From Maribacter arcticus (GTDB lineage Bacteria > Bacteroidota > Bacteroidia > Flavobacteriales > Flavobacteriaceae), in the NCBI RefSeq assembly GCF_900167935.1, contig NZ_FUYL01000006.1, positions 239,159 through 303,158 on the forward strand: 64,000 nucleotides of DNA. Direction: 5' to 3'. The notes under the pieces were generated by a model. The model saw nothing but the letters and a program-made list of their open reading frames with translations. It did not search any database and was not told the DNA's origin. The position numbers were made by a program, and so were the translations under genes. Of the stretch, positions 9,092-17,665 are shown in pieces (position 1 is the first letter of the stretch; each line of letters opens with the position of its first letter).

Positions 9092-9134
9092 TAAAAATAG
9101 AACCGAGATTGCGGTTGTGCCATGACATTTATCA
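9092..9134 (-). promoter_or_regulatory. Crp/Fnr-type operator plus -7 element
   Basis: TGACATTTATCA at 9123-9134. The minus-strand -7 element TATTTTTA lies at 9092-9099 with centres 33 bp apart. The last three bases of the operator are also the stop codon of the upstream Usp gene. It drives the 9068-to-5076 unit. Confidence 0.72.
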
Positions 9135-9980
9135 GTCCTCACTAGGAATTATTAAAAAAGGGATATCTAAATTGAAACTTACTTTTTTTATAAGCGAACC
9201 TTGTACTAATTTTTTAAGAAAACCCTTCTCATAATTGATCATTGTCAACATATCAATACCCGAATCTTTTAAAAAGTTGTTTATTGTCTTGGTCTTATTA
9301 GAGAAATTGGGCATCCATTCTACTTTATAATCTACGGGGTCGAGATATTGTTTTAAAACATCCCTATTTGATTTTTGGGTTTCATCCAAACTTTCAGATT
9401 CCAAGACTCGAAAGATGCGGATAGAGGCATTAAAAAGGGAAGCCATAAAAAGCAAGGGCGAGATGACCTTTAGGTTAAAACTTCGCTTGTAATCGGTTAC
9501 AAAAGCTATTTTCTTTACAGGTTCAAAGTCAATTTCACCAGGCACCATCAATAAAGGACATAACTTCATCGTATTTATGGTCTCTACAGCGCTACTACCC
9601 ATAAAAATCGCTTTCGCAGCGGTCGTTCCCTTATTACCCATGACCACTAGATCAACGTTGTTCCTTTCCACCGTTTTTGAAATGGCTTCTACCAAATCGC
9701 CTTTAGTACTAATGGTCTTGAACATGTGATTGGTATTTCCGTTGTCCAATACTATTTTATGCAGGGTAATTTTTAGCCCTTCTTCTGACTCATCGCTTAA
9801 TTGATCTAGCAAGGCATCGCCCTTACCCGTGGGGATTCTTTTGCTCGTTAATGGTGTATGTTCTTCATACGTATTGAGTATGTAAAAAGTGCAAGCCTTA
9901 TTTCTTAATAGCTGGGTAGCATAAAACAGCGCGTTGTATGCGTTACTGGAAAAATCGGTTGTGGCGAGAATGTGCTGCAT
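9132..9980 (-). CDS. Tandem-domain universal stress protein
   Basis: About 282 aa from MQHILATTDFSSNAYNAL. I chose the start at 9980 because it aligns with the paralogues and has GAGG just upstream; an ATG also exists at 10001. Domain 1 keeps the nucleotide loop in variant form (VVMGNKGTTAAKAIFMGSSA). Domain 2 lacks it (YEKGFLKKLVQGS). It is the third gene of the 11696-to-9132 unit, with its start 5 bp from the preceding stop. Its position matches the Usp at 34315 in the second array. Confidence 0.9.
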   Translation of the reverse strand: MQHILATTDFSSNAYNALFYATQLLRNKACTFYILNTYEEHTPLTSKRIPTGKGDALLDQLSDESEEGLKITLHKIVLDNGNTNHMFKTISTKGDLVEAISKTVERNNVDLVVMGNKGTTAAKAIFMGSSAVETINTMKLCPLLMVPGEIDFEPVKKIAFVTDYKRSFNLKVISPLLFMASLFNASIRIFRVLESESLDETQKSNRDVLKQYLDPVDYKVEWMPNFSNKTKTINNFLKDSGIDMLTMINYEKGFLKKLVQGSLIKKVSFNLDIPFLIIPSED

Positions 9981-9984
9981 GACC

Positions 9985-10833
9985 TCAGTTTTTTGTATCA
10001 TATGGAAGGACCATAAGGGGAAACGTTAGATTGAAACCTAATTCCTTTATTAGCGATTTGGAAAAAATACGCCCTATCAAAGAATGTTTTAACCTTAGCA
10101 TAACTAATAAATCGATCTTATTATCGAAGGTAAAATCAATTATTGCATCCGGTATATCGTTATCGGTGTCAATATGAAATTGACAGGGAATGCCTTTTAG
10201 GATTTCTTCTAAATTTGCTTTACGTGCCAACTGACCTTCAGTTAGTTCATATCCCCCTGAAACATACAGCAGTTCGATTTCGGCACGTTTTTGTTTAGCA
10301 ATATTTAGCAACTCCTTTAATTTTTCTTTTTGGTACACAATGCCATAGTCTGTAGGAAACAAAATCCTTTTGGGAGACTTATATGTAAAGTTGGAGGGAA
10401 CCGCTAGTATTGGGCAGGCCGCCTTTTTTAAAATATGTATGGTATTGGTTCCGAATAAGATATCGCCTGCCCCGGTTGCACCCTGGGTACCCATAATGAC
10501 AAGGTCAATATTTTCCTTGTCAATTATTCTTTCGACTTCATCTACCAAGGTGTTAAAAGCACAATGGGGTACAAAAAGGTGTTTGGGGTTTTTAAATTTC
10601 TTAGAAATGCGTTTTTGTAGCTCTGCCATTTGTGCCAGGGAAGATTCTTGACTTGCATCCTTGATATCGGTCTGGCCTGGATTAAACTCCTCCAATTTGT
10701 CATGGTAGGTAGAAGGTGTGAATGTATTCAATAAGTAAAACGCGCATTCCTCCTTTTTAAATAGATTTAGGGCATAGCTTATGGCATTAAATGCATTTTC
10801 CGAAAAATCGGTGGGTAGTATTATTTTTTTCAT
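9985..10833 (-). CDS. Tandem-domain universal stress protein
   Basis: 282 aa, MKKIILPTDFSENAFNAI. Domain 1 has the ATP loop VIMGTQGATGAGDILFGTNT. Domain 2 (RILFPTDYGIVYQ...) ends with LKHSLIGRIFSKS, where the glycines are lost. It is the second gene of its unit, 17 bp behind the 10851 gene. The QGATGA loop and KKFKNP segment pair it with the Usp at 35211, supporting colinearity of the two arrays. Confidence 0.92.
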   Translation of the reverse strand: MKKIILPTDFSENAFNAISYALNLFKKEECAFYLLNTFTPSTYHDKLEEFNPGQTDIKDASQESSLAQMAELQKRISKKFKNPKHLFVPHCAFNTLVDEVERIIDKENIDLVIMGTQGATGAGDILFGTNTIHILKKAACPILAVPSNFTYKSPKRILFPTDYGIVYQKEKLKELLNIAKQKRAEIELLYVSGGYELTEGQLARKANLEEILKGIPCQFHIDTDNDIPDAIIDFTFDNKIDLLVMLRLKHSLIGRIFSKSLIKELGFNLTFPLMVLPYDTKN

Positions 10834-10850
10834 TTCTATATCTTTACGTT

Positions 10851-11696
10851 TTAACGAAATCTGTTTTGCATTACTAAAAAAGGAACCTTAATGGTCAGGG
10901 TTATTTCATCTATAGAGGAATGGAACAGAACTTTTTCCATGTATGAATGCCTTGTATTTATCATTACCAGAAGATCAATCTCACTTTTTGAAATAAGTTG
11001 GTTTATGGCAACTGACTTATCTTCAGCAAGAATGGTGTCAAAGACCAAATCTGGTTTGGTAAGACCATTCAATAAAAACTGCTTATTATCTTCCTGCCAT
11101 AAAGAAAGAGTAGCCTTGGGGTTTATGTACAGCATATGAATAGTGGATATAAAAGAACCTGACATTTCGTTCAATAACTTCAGTTCCCTTCGTTTATAGG
11201 GTACCAAATAATCTGTAGGGAAAAGTATTTTTTTGGGCTGATGATACAAGAAATTTTCTGGGATAGCCAGAACAGGACATAGCACATACTTAAGCAATTG
11301 CACGGTATTACTACCAAATGTAATCTTAGGGTCATTGGTTTTTCCTTTGGTGCCCATGACCACGATATCTATATTTTCTTGGTTGACCAAATCGTTCGCC
11401 TCATCGGTAAGAGTGCCGAAAGCGGACAGTGTCTTGTATTTATGTTTTGGATTGGGAGAATATTCCATGATTTCATCCCATATTTTTTTGAGCTTTTTCT
11501 CTGAATTTTGATAAACTATTTCTTTTATATCCCCAATTGAGTTTTTGTTTTCATTTGAATGGCGGGAATAAACTTCGTCTGCAAAGGCATGTAGGATGAA
11601 AAATTCACTATGTTCATATTTAAACAGTTGGCAAGCATATTTTAATGCATTGAATGCGTTATCAGAAAAATCTATTGGAATCAAAACCTTTTTCAT
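10851..11696 (-). CDS. Tandem-domain universal stress protein
   Basis: 281 aa, MKKVLIPIDFSDNAFNAL. Domain 1 ATP loop is VVMGTKGKTNDPKITFGSNT; domain 2 ends in TRHSYMEKVLFHSS. Shared details (ADEVY after strand 2, WQEDNKQFL, LVMINTRHS, LVMQN near the end) pair it with the Usp at 36104. It is the promoter-proximal gene of a three-Usp unit, with the operator start 55 bp upstream of its ATG. Confidence 0.92.
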   Translation of the reverse strand: MKKVLIPIDFSDNAFNALKYACQLFKYEHSEFFILHAFADEVYSRHSNENKNSIGDIKEIVYQNSEKKLKKIWDEIMEYSPNPKHKYKTLSAFGTLTDEANDLVNQENIDIVVMGTKGKTNDPKITFGSNTVQLLKYVLCPVLAIPENFLYHQPKKILFPTDYLVPYKRRELKLLNEMSGSFISTIHMLYINPKATLSLWQEDNKQFLLNGLTKPDLVFDTILAEDKSVAINQLISKSEIDLLVMINTRHSYMEKVLFHSSIDEITLTIKVPFLVMQNRFR

Positions 11697-11719
11697 CGTT
11701 GCTATTTAATGATTATGGT

Positions 11720-11762
11720 CAAAAATAATCGGTACCTCTTCCATAAACCATGATATCGGTCA
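11720..11762 (-). promoter_or_regulatory. Crp/Fnr-type operator plus perfect -7 element
   Basis: TGATATCGGTCA at 11751-11762. The minus-strand TATTTTTG lies at 11720-11727 with centres 33 bp apart. It drives three Usp genes. It shares the 327-bp intergenic space with the oppositely facing ppsA promoter, so the regulator would act in both directions here. Confidence 0.75.
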
Positions 11763-11911
11763 GTTCTCATTTGGAGAATTCTTAGTGCATGATTCTTCAA
11801 CTTATTACTTAAATAGCGACACAGGTAATCTAAAAAGAGGTGATTAAGGGTAAGAAAACTGTAAGTATGAGGTTTGTTTAAAAGTTGAAGCTAACTCAGA
11901 TTTTTTTGATG

Positions 11912-11953
11912 TGATATATATCATTTCCTATAACATGCTTTAAGAATAGTTTG
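11912..11953 (+). promoter_or_regulatory. Crp/Fnr-type operator upstream of ppsA
   Basis: TGATATATATCA at 11912-11923 is a perfect palindrome. A near -7 element (TA at 11947, TTTG at 11950-11953, spacer one base short) lies at the usual distance. The remaining leader to the ATG at 12024 is about 65 nt. The rest of 11763-11911 holds no gene. Confidence 0.65.
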
Positions 11954-12023
11954 CATCCTAATTTGAACGGACCAACTAACAGACAAAATAAGCATTTGGT
12001 CTAATCCTTAAATTATAATAAAC

Positions 12024-14438
12024 ATGGCAGTAGCGGAACACATACTTTTCTTTGACCAAATTTCTAATAAAGATGTACCTAGAGTTGGCGGCAAGAATGC
12101 CTCGTTAGGTGAAATGTACAATCAACTGAATCCAAAAGGTATAGGTATTCCTAACGGTTTTGCACTTACTGCTAAAGCTTATCGCTTGTTCAGGACAGAA
12201 AACAATTTAGAAAAAACGCTAAATGATTTGTTGCATGCTCTGGATACTGATCAGTATACCAACCTTAGTGAGATTGGTAAAAAGGCTAGAACATTGATAT
12301 TAGGAGCATCCTTCCCTGATGAGGTTAATGCAGCCGTCAAGAAGGCATATATTTCACTTTCCGAACAATGCAAAATCAATAATTTAGATGTCGCTGTTCG
12401 TAGCAGCGCAACCGCCGAAGACCTCCCCACGGCCAGCTTTGCTGGAAGAATGGAGTCGTTTCTAAATATAAGTGGGGAAAAACAATTGTTGGATGCTGTG
12501 CATCGATGTTACGCCTCCTTGTTTACAGACCGGGCCATTAAGTACCGTCATGATATGGGGTTTACTGATATGGACATCGCCATTTCGGTTGGGGTACAAC
12601 AAATGGTACGAAGTGATAAAGCAGCGTCGGGCGTTGCATTTACCATTGACCCCGATAGTGGGTTCGAGAATGCAATTATCATTAATAGTGTATGGGGCTT
12701 AGGCGAAAACATTGTACAAGGAAGATCGACCCCAGATGAATGGATTGTTTTTAAGCCTACCCTCACCAACGAAAAGCTGCATCCAATTTTGAAGAGCAGC
12801 TGCGGTAAAAAAGAATATACTATGGTGTATTCTGAAAAGAAAGAGGGAGCATCTGTGGAAAAAACCATTACGAATTTGGAAACGGCTATTGAAAAACAAA
12901 ATATATTTTCCTTATCGAAAAAAGAGGTTGTACAGCTTGCACAATGGTGCTACAAGATAGAACAGCATTATGGGATGGCTATGGATATTGAATGGGCAAA
13001 AGATGGTCTTAATAATCAACTTTACATAGTACAGGCACGCCCTGAAACCGTTCACGGAAAGATAAAGAAACAGATTAGAGAAATCTTTACCCTGAAAGAG
13101 ACTGGAAAGCTCCTTACTAAGGGAATTGCCTTGGGCGATAAGATTACTTCGGGCAAAGCCCGAATCATTATTAGTCCAGAGGATGGGGGGCAACTGAAAA
13201 AAGGCGAAGTCTTGATTACCGACATCACTAATCCCGATTGGGATCCGGTGCTCAAAAAAGCAGCAGCCATTATTACCAACAAAGGGGGAAGAACAAGCCA
13301 TGCCGCCATTGTTGCCAGAGAATTAGGTACGGTTGCCGTGGTAGGTTGTGGCAATGCTACGCAAGTGATAAAAGATGGTCAAGAAATTACGGTTTCTTGT
13401 GCAGAAGGTAAAGAAGGCAATGTGTATGACGGGGTTCTAAAATGGGAAATAAAAGAAGAAGATTTTAGTCAATTACCAATGCCAATTACCGCACCTATGT
13501 TCATTCTTGCGGACCCTGATAGGGCCTTTGAACTCAACAACTATCCAAACAAAGGTGTTGGCCTGTTGCGACTAGAGTTTGCGATATCAAACAGTATTCG
13601 CATCCACCCTTTGGCCTTATGTGAGCCCGAAAAAGTAGTGGATGAAAAAACAAAGGCTGAGATAAAAGAACTTACCAAAGACCACAAAAATGGAGAGACC
13701 TATTTTGTGGACAAGCTTGCCGAAGCAGTCTCCATGGTAGCGGCAGCATTTTACCCTAAGGATGTAATTGTTCGAATGAGCGATTTTAAAAGTAACGAGT
13801 ACGCTAATCTATTAGGGGGCAAGTATTTTGAACCACATGAAGAAAACCCGATGCTCGGCCTTCGAGGCGCATCACGGTATTACAGCGATTTTTACCGTAA
13901 AGGTTTTGCCTTGGAATGTATGGCCATGAAAAAGGTACGCGAAGAGATGGGAATGACCAATGTGAAGTTGATGATTCCATTTTGTAGAACTGTGGAGGAA
14001 GGAGAAAAGGTTATTGCGGAGCTTGCGCGAAACGGGCTTAAGCAAAAAGAGAACGGTTTGGAAGTTTATGTAATGATCGAGATTCCAAGTAACGTACTAA
14101 TGGCTGATGCGTTTGCAAAGCTCTTCGATGGTTTCTCGATAGGTTCCAATGATTTGACTCAGTTGACCCTTGGGCTAGACCGCGATTCTGCCTTAATAAG
14201 TTATCTCTTCAATGAAGAAAACCCAGCCGTAAAGGGGTTAATACTGGAAACTATCCGTGCCGCGAAACGGAATAATATCAAAGTGGGATTGTGCGGTCAA
14301 GCACCCAGCGATATTCCGGCCTTTGCAAAGTTTTTGGTAGAGGAAGGGATTGACAGCATTTCCTTTAATCCTGATGCATTGGTGCAGGGAATTGAAAATA
14401 TATTGGAAGCGGAAAAAAACACAAAACCCAAACAATGA
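12024..14438 (+). CDS. ppsA: Phosphoenolpyruvate synthase (pyruvate, water dikinase)
   Basis: 804 aa, full length. It converts pyruvate + ATP + water to PEP + AMP + Pi in the cytoplasm, the entry to gluconeogenesis from lactate or pyruvate. The order is an N-terminal ATP-grasp domain (VGGKNASLGEMY; AVRSSATAEDLP about residues 125-136), then the phosphohistidine domain with GGRTSHAAIVARELG (catalytic His about residue 425). The C-terminal PEP/pyruvate barrel has SIGSNDLTQLTLGLDRDS and the catalytic Cys in GLCGQAPSD. The operator at 11912 precedes it and SQR overlaps its end by 4 bp. Together with D-LDH and lactate permease downstream it suggests interconversion of lactate and sugars. Confidence 0.95.
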   Translation: MAVAEHILFFDQISNKDVPRVGGKNASLGEMYNQLNPKGIGIPNGFALTAKAYRLFRTENNLEKTLNDLLHALDTDQYTNLSEIGKKARTLILGASFPDEVNAAVKKAYISLSEQCKINNLDVAVRSSATAEDLPTASFAGRMESFLNISGEKQLLDAVHRCYASLFTDRAIKYRHDMGFTDMDIAISVGVQQMVRSDKAASGVAFTIDPDSGFENAIIINSVWGLGENIVQGRSTPDEWIVFKPTLTNEKLHPILKSSCGKKEYTMVYSEKKEGASVEKTITNLETAIEKQNIFSLSKKEVVQLAQWCYKIEQHYGMAMDIEWAKDGLNNQLYIVQARPETVHGKIKKQIREIFTLKETGKLLTKGIALGDKITSGKARIIISPEDGGQLKKGEVLITDITNPDWDPVLKKAAAIITNKGGRTSHAAIVARELGTVAVVGCGNATQVIKDGQEITVSCAEGKEGNVYDGVLKWEIKEEDFSQLPMPITAPMFILADPDRAFELNNYPNKGVGLLRLEFAISNSIRIHPLALCEPEKVVDEKTKAEIKELTKDHKNGETYFVDKLAEAVSMVAAAFYPKDVIVRMSDFKSNEYANLLGGKYFEPHEENPMLGLRGASRYYSDFYRKGFALECMAMKKVREEMGMTNVKLMIPFCRTVEEGEKVIAELARNGLKQKENGLEVYVMIEIPSNVLMADAFAKLFDGFSIGSNDLTQLTLGLDRDSALISYLFNEENPAVKGLILETIRAAKRNNIKVGLCGQAPSDIPAFAKFLVEEGIDSISFNPDALVQGIENILEAEKNTKPKQ

Positions 14439-15652
14439 CAAAAATATTAATTATAGGAGGCGGTACTGCGGGTATAACGGTGGCCGCTCAATTAATACGA
14501 AAATTAAAGAAGGTACATATTGAATTATTTGAACCTTCTAAATACCATTATTACCAACCATTATATACACTCGTTGGCGCTGGTACGGATAAAAAAGAAA
14601 AAACAATAAAAGAAACTTCAAAGCTGATACCAAAAGGAGTTATTTGGAACCAACAAAAGATTCTAGGGTTTAAACCTAAAGAAAATATAGTTATTGGTGA
14701 AGATTGCAAAGAATACGTGTATGATTATCTGATTGTAGCACCAGGGATTCAATTAAACTGGCACCTAGTAAAGGGGTTAACAGAGACCATGGGTAAAAAT
14801 GGTGTTTGTAGCGTATATGGTTACCAAGAATCTGAAGAAACATTTTCTTCCTTAAAGGCCTTTAAAGGGGGCAATGCATTATTTACGTCCCCAAATACGC
14901 CCGTAAAATGTGGTGGGGCACCCCAAAAAATAATGTATTTGACGGAAGCCTATTTAAGAAAAAAAGGTCTCCGAAATACTACCAATGTGATTTTCGCATC
15001 GGGGGGGTCGAAACTATTTAGTGTGCCAGGGTATACCGAAGCCCTTCAAAAAATCATTGATAATAGAAAGATAAAAACCCACTTTTCACATAATTTAATC
15101 AAGGTTGATGGCCAAAAAAAGGAAGCCACCTTTACGGTTAAAATGTTCGAAGGAGACCAACAAGTAGGTATGGAAGAAAAGATCATTAGTTTTGATTTGT
15201 TACACGTTGCACCGCCACAGAGTGCGCCAGATATCATAACAGAAAGTGAGCTGGCAATACAGGATGGAAAATTGAAAGGCTGGTTGAATGTTGACCATTA
15301 TACTCTGCAACACAACAGTTTTCCAAATGTTTTTGGTCTTGGAGACGTATGTGGTTTGCCAACCGGAAAAACAGGGGCCGCAATTAGAAAACAAGTGCCT
15401 GTGGTTGTGAATAATGTACAAAGGTTACTGGAGAGAAAAGAGGTCAATGGTAAATTTAAATACAATGGGTATTCGGCTTGTCCTATACTAACGGATTACA
15501 AGCATGTATTAATGGCTGAATTCGAATATGGATACAAACCAAAATCCTCTTTCTTTTTTGATACAACTAAACCAAGATGGTCCATGTATTTACTCAAGCA
15601 TTTTTATCTACCATGGTATTATTGGAATAGAATGTTGAAGGGAAGAAACTAG
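14435..15652 (+). CDS. FAD-dependent oxidoreductase, sulfide:quinone oxidoreductase-like (type II)
   Basis: 405 aa. The N-terminal FAD-binding motif is ILIIGGGTAGITVAAQL. Two conserved cysteines sit in NTPVKCGGAPQKIMYL (about residue 153) and in SACPILTDYK (about 345), as in type II SQR. A second nucleotide-binding strand ends in the VFGLGDVCGLP motif. The C-terminal part is amphipathic and probably docks to the membrane to reduce quinone. It overlaps ppsA by 4 bp (ATGA), so the two are translationally coupled. The substrate (sulfide or another thiol/persulfide) is by family only. Confidence 0.85.
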   Translation: MTKILIIGGGTAGITVAAQLIRKLKKVHIELFEPSKYHYYQPLYTLVGAGTDKKEKTIKETSKLIPKGVIWNQQKILGFKPKENIVIGEDCKEYVYDYLIVAPGIQLNWHLVKGLTETMGKNGVCSVYGYQESEETFSSLKAFKGGNALFTSPNTPVKCGGAPQKIMYLTEAYLRKKGLRNTTNVIFASGGSKLFSVPGYTEALQKIIDNRKIKTHFSHNLIKVDGQKKEATFTVKMFEGDQQVGMEEKIISFDLLHVAPPQSAPDIITESELAIQDGKLKGWLNVDHYTLQHNSFPNVFGLGDVCGLPTGKTGAAIRKQVPVVVNNVQRLLERKEVNGKFKYNGYSACPILTDYKHVLMAEFEYGYKPKSSFFFDTTKPRWSMYLLKHFYLPWYYWNRMLKGRN

Positions 15653-15699
15653 TTGATACTAAAAAAAGTATCTCTATGACATAATAAGTATAAATACCT

Positions 15700-15798
15700 A
15701 TGAAATTGAATTATGCGAACGAGGAAGAAGCGGTAAAAATAATCCGGAGCACAGAGCATGTATTTATGCATGGTTGTGCTGCCCCGTGGTTATGTTAA
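15700..15798 (+). pseudogene. 5' remnant of an acetyl-CoA hydrolase / CoA-transferase gene
   Basis: A 32-codon frame, MKLNYANEEEAVKIIRSTEH then VFMHGCAAP, resembles the N-terminus of acetyl-CoA hydrolase/transferases (EEAVKxI...VFxHGxAAxP) and then stops. The rest of the gene, over 400 codons, is gone, with NhaA beginning 40 bp later. This looks like a clean internal deletion within the ppsA operon. It would have removed an acetate or butyrate CoA step. Confidence 0.6.
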
Positions 15799-15838
15799 TT
15801 AAATGCTTTTTCATCTGCAGAACTAGAACATAAAAAGA

Positions 15839-17161
15839 ATGATTAAAACATCAAAATTTACTTATAAGAACGCTCTTAGTCGTTTTACACACAACGCCGC
15901 AACATCTGGTATTGTTTTGATTTTAACTACGATAATTGCAATTATTTGGGCGAATTCAGCATGGGGAAGCGTTTATTTTGAGCTTTGGCAAAAACCCGTG
16001 TCATTTAGTTTCGGAGATGTTGGTATATCAAAACCTTTGATTTTATGGATCAATGATGGCTTAATGGCCATGTTTTTCTTCGTTATCGGTCTGGAGCTCA
16101 AACGTGAGATAATCGCGGGAGAACTTTCTACTTGGAAACAAGCATCAATGCCCATATTCGCCGCCATAGGGGGTTCAGCCATACCTGCATTAATCTTTTT
16201 ACTATTCAATAGTGGATTGCCAACTGCTAATGGCTGGGGAATACCGATGGCGACCGATATTGCTTTTTCCCTAGGCGTTTTAGCCTTGTTGGGCAGTAGG
16301 GTTCCTCTTTCATTAAAAATATTTTTGACAGCACTTGCCATAGTTGATGATTTAGTGGCCGTTCTGGTAATAGCTTTTTTCTATTCCTCAGAGATTGTAC
16401 TTTCTAATATCATCTGGGGTTTGGGCTTTCTCGGGGTAATGATAAGCATGAATTGGTTGGGTGTACGAAATCAACTTGCGTATGCAATACCAGGGGTATT
16501 GGGTTTTTGGCTGGCCTTTTTACTTTCAGGTATTCATCCTACAATTGCAGGCGTCTTGGCAGCTTTGACAATCCCTGCAAGTACCAAAATCAATAAGTCG
16601 GATTTTAAAAACAACATATTGAAGCTTCTAGCCGAAATAAGGGATTCTTCTGCAAAACTTAATCCATTTTTAACGAATAAGGAACAAGGCATCGTATCGA
16701 ATATCGAAGCACAATGTGAATACTATAAACCTCCGCTTCAGGCTTTGGAAAAGGCGTTCCATCCTTGGGTTGTCTTTCTAATCATGCCAATTTTTGCTTT
16801 GAGCAACGCGGGAGTTTTGCTTGGTGATAGCATCGTATCCGCGATGTTAAGCCCTACCGGATTGGGAATTTCAATAGGATTGGTTTTAGGAAAACCAGTA
16901 GGCATTCTATTATTTTCTTGGATAGCATATAAATTGAAGATTGCCATGCTGCCCACAAACATTAAATGGGTGCATATATTGGGAGTTGGTCTTTTGGCCG
17001 GAATAGGCTTTACGATGGCCTTGTTTATTATGGGGCTCGCCTTTTCAGACACTACAATGATTAGTAATGCCAAAATAAGCATATTGTTTACCTCTTTAGG
17101 TGCTGGCATAATAGGCTATTTCATATTGTACAGAACATTACCAGCATATGAATCAAAGTAG
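15839..17161 (+). CDS. nhaA: Na+/H+ antiporter NhaA
   Basis: 440 aa, about 12 membrane segments. The signature region MATDIAFSLGVLALLG followed by ALAIVDDLVAVLVIAFFYSS carries the paired aspartates of the cation site. It exchanges cytoplasmic Na+ for external H+ for pH and sodium homeostasis. There is a hydrophilic insert around residues 260-300 (KINKSDFKNNILKLL...), seen in longer NhaA forms. It follows the CoA-transferase remnant in a long co-directional run. Confidence 0.93.
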   Translation: MIKTSKFTYKNALSRFTHNAATSGIVLILTTIIAIIWANSAWGSVYFELWQKPVSFSFGDVGISKPLILWINDGLMAMFFFVIGLELKREIIAGELSTWKQASMPIFAAIGGSAIPALIFLLFNSGLPTANGWGIPMATDIAFSLGVLALLGSRVPLSLKIFLTALAIVDDLVAVLVIAFFYSSEIVLSNIIWGLGFLGVMISMNWLGVRNQLAYAIPGVLGFWLAFLLSGIHPTIAGVLAALTIPASTKINKSDFKNNILKLLAEIRDSSAKLNPFLTNKEQGIVSNIEAQCEYYKPPLQALEKAFHPWVVFLIMPIFALSNAGVLLGDSIVSAMLSPTGLGISIGLVLGKPVGILLFSWIAYKLKIAMLPTNIKWVHILGVGLLAGIGFTMALFIMGLAFSDTTMISNAKISILFTSLGAGIIGYFILYRTLPAYESK

Positions 17162-17200
17162 AAAATGGGGAATTCAGTTAAAAAGTTTAAAAATTAGGAT

Positions 17201-17656
17201 ATGAGAAAAAACTTGGAAAAAGAGGAAATAGAAGGGGTTCTAATGAGCAACTATATAGGCCATCTGGCATTTATATCACAAGCAAGGCCCTATATGATGC
17301 CAATCACGTATTACTATAATAAGGTCCAGAATGCCATAATAAGTTATTCGGGCGAAGGTTTAAAATTGAGCGCAATGCGTAAAAACAATGCGGTTTCATT
17401 AGAAGTGGATGAAATCAATTCGGTGGGGAACTGGAAATCAGTTTTGGCGCACGGCACATTTGAAGAAGTTCAGGGAATCGATGCCAAACAGCAGTTGCAT
17501 CAATTTGCCGAAGGTGTGAAAACCATTATCACAAAAAAAGAAGGTCATAGGCCACAATCGCTTAAGGAATTTTCAGCGCGGATATCTTCTGATAAAATTC
17601 CCGTTGTTTTCCGTATTAAGATACTTGAAATAACAGGAAAGCAAAGGGAATCTTAA
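17201..17656 (+). CDS. Pyridoxamine 5'-phosphate oxidase-fold protein (flavin-binding, Nim-like)
   Basis: 151 aa. It has the split-barrel pattern of the PNPOx-like group: YIGHLAFISQARPYMMPITYYY (strands 1-2), SYSGEGLKLSAMRKNN (cofactor edge) and VSLEVDEI, then NWKSVLAHGTFEEV. Such proteins bind FMN or F420 and some reduce nitro compounds. The substrate cannot be read from sequence. It is 9 bp upstream of the D-lactate dehydrogenase gene and is likely co-transcribed. Confidence 0.78.
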   Translation: MRKNLEKEEIEGVLMSNYIGHLAFISQARPYMMPITYYYNKVQNAIISYSGEGLKLSAMRKNNAVSLEVDEINSVGNWKSVLAHGTFEEVQGIDAKQQLHQFAEGVKTIITKKEGHRPQSLKEFSARISSDKIPVVFRIKILEITGKQRES

Positions 17657-17665
17657 ATTGAAATT

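Noticed and set aside
12548..12899. Long antisense open frames inside ppsA (and similar ones inside other genes)
   Set aside because: They lie opposite strongly conserved coding sequence, show no recognisable motif and have no promoter or start context.
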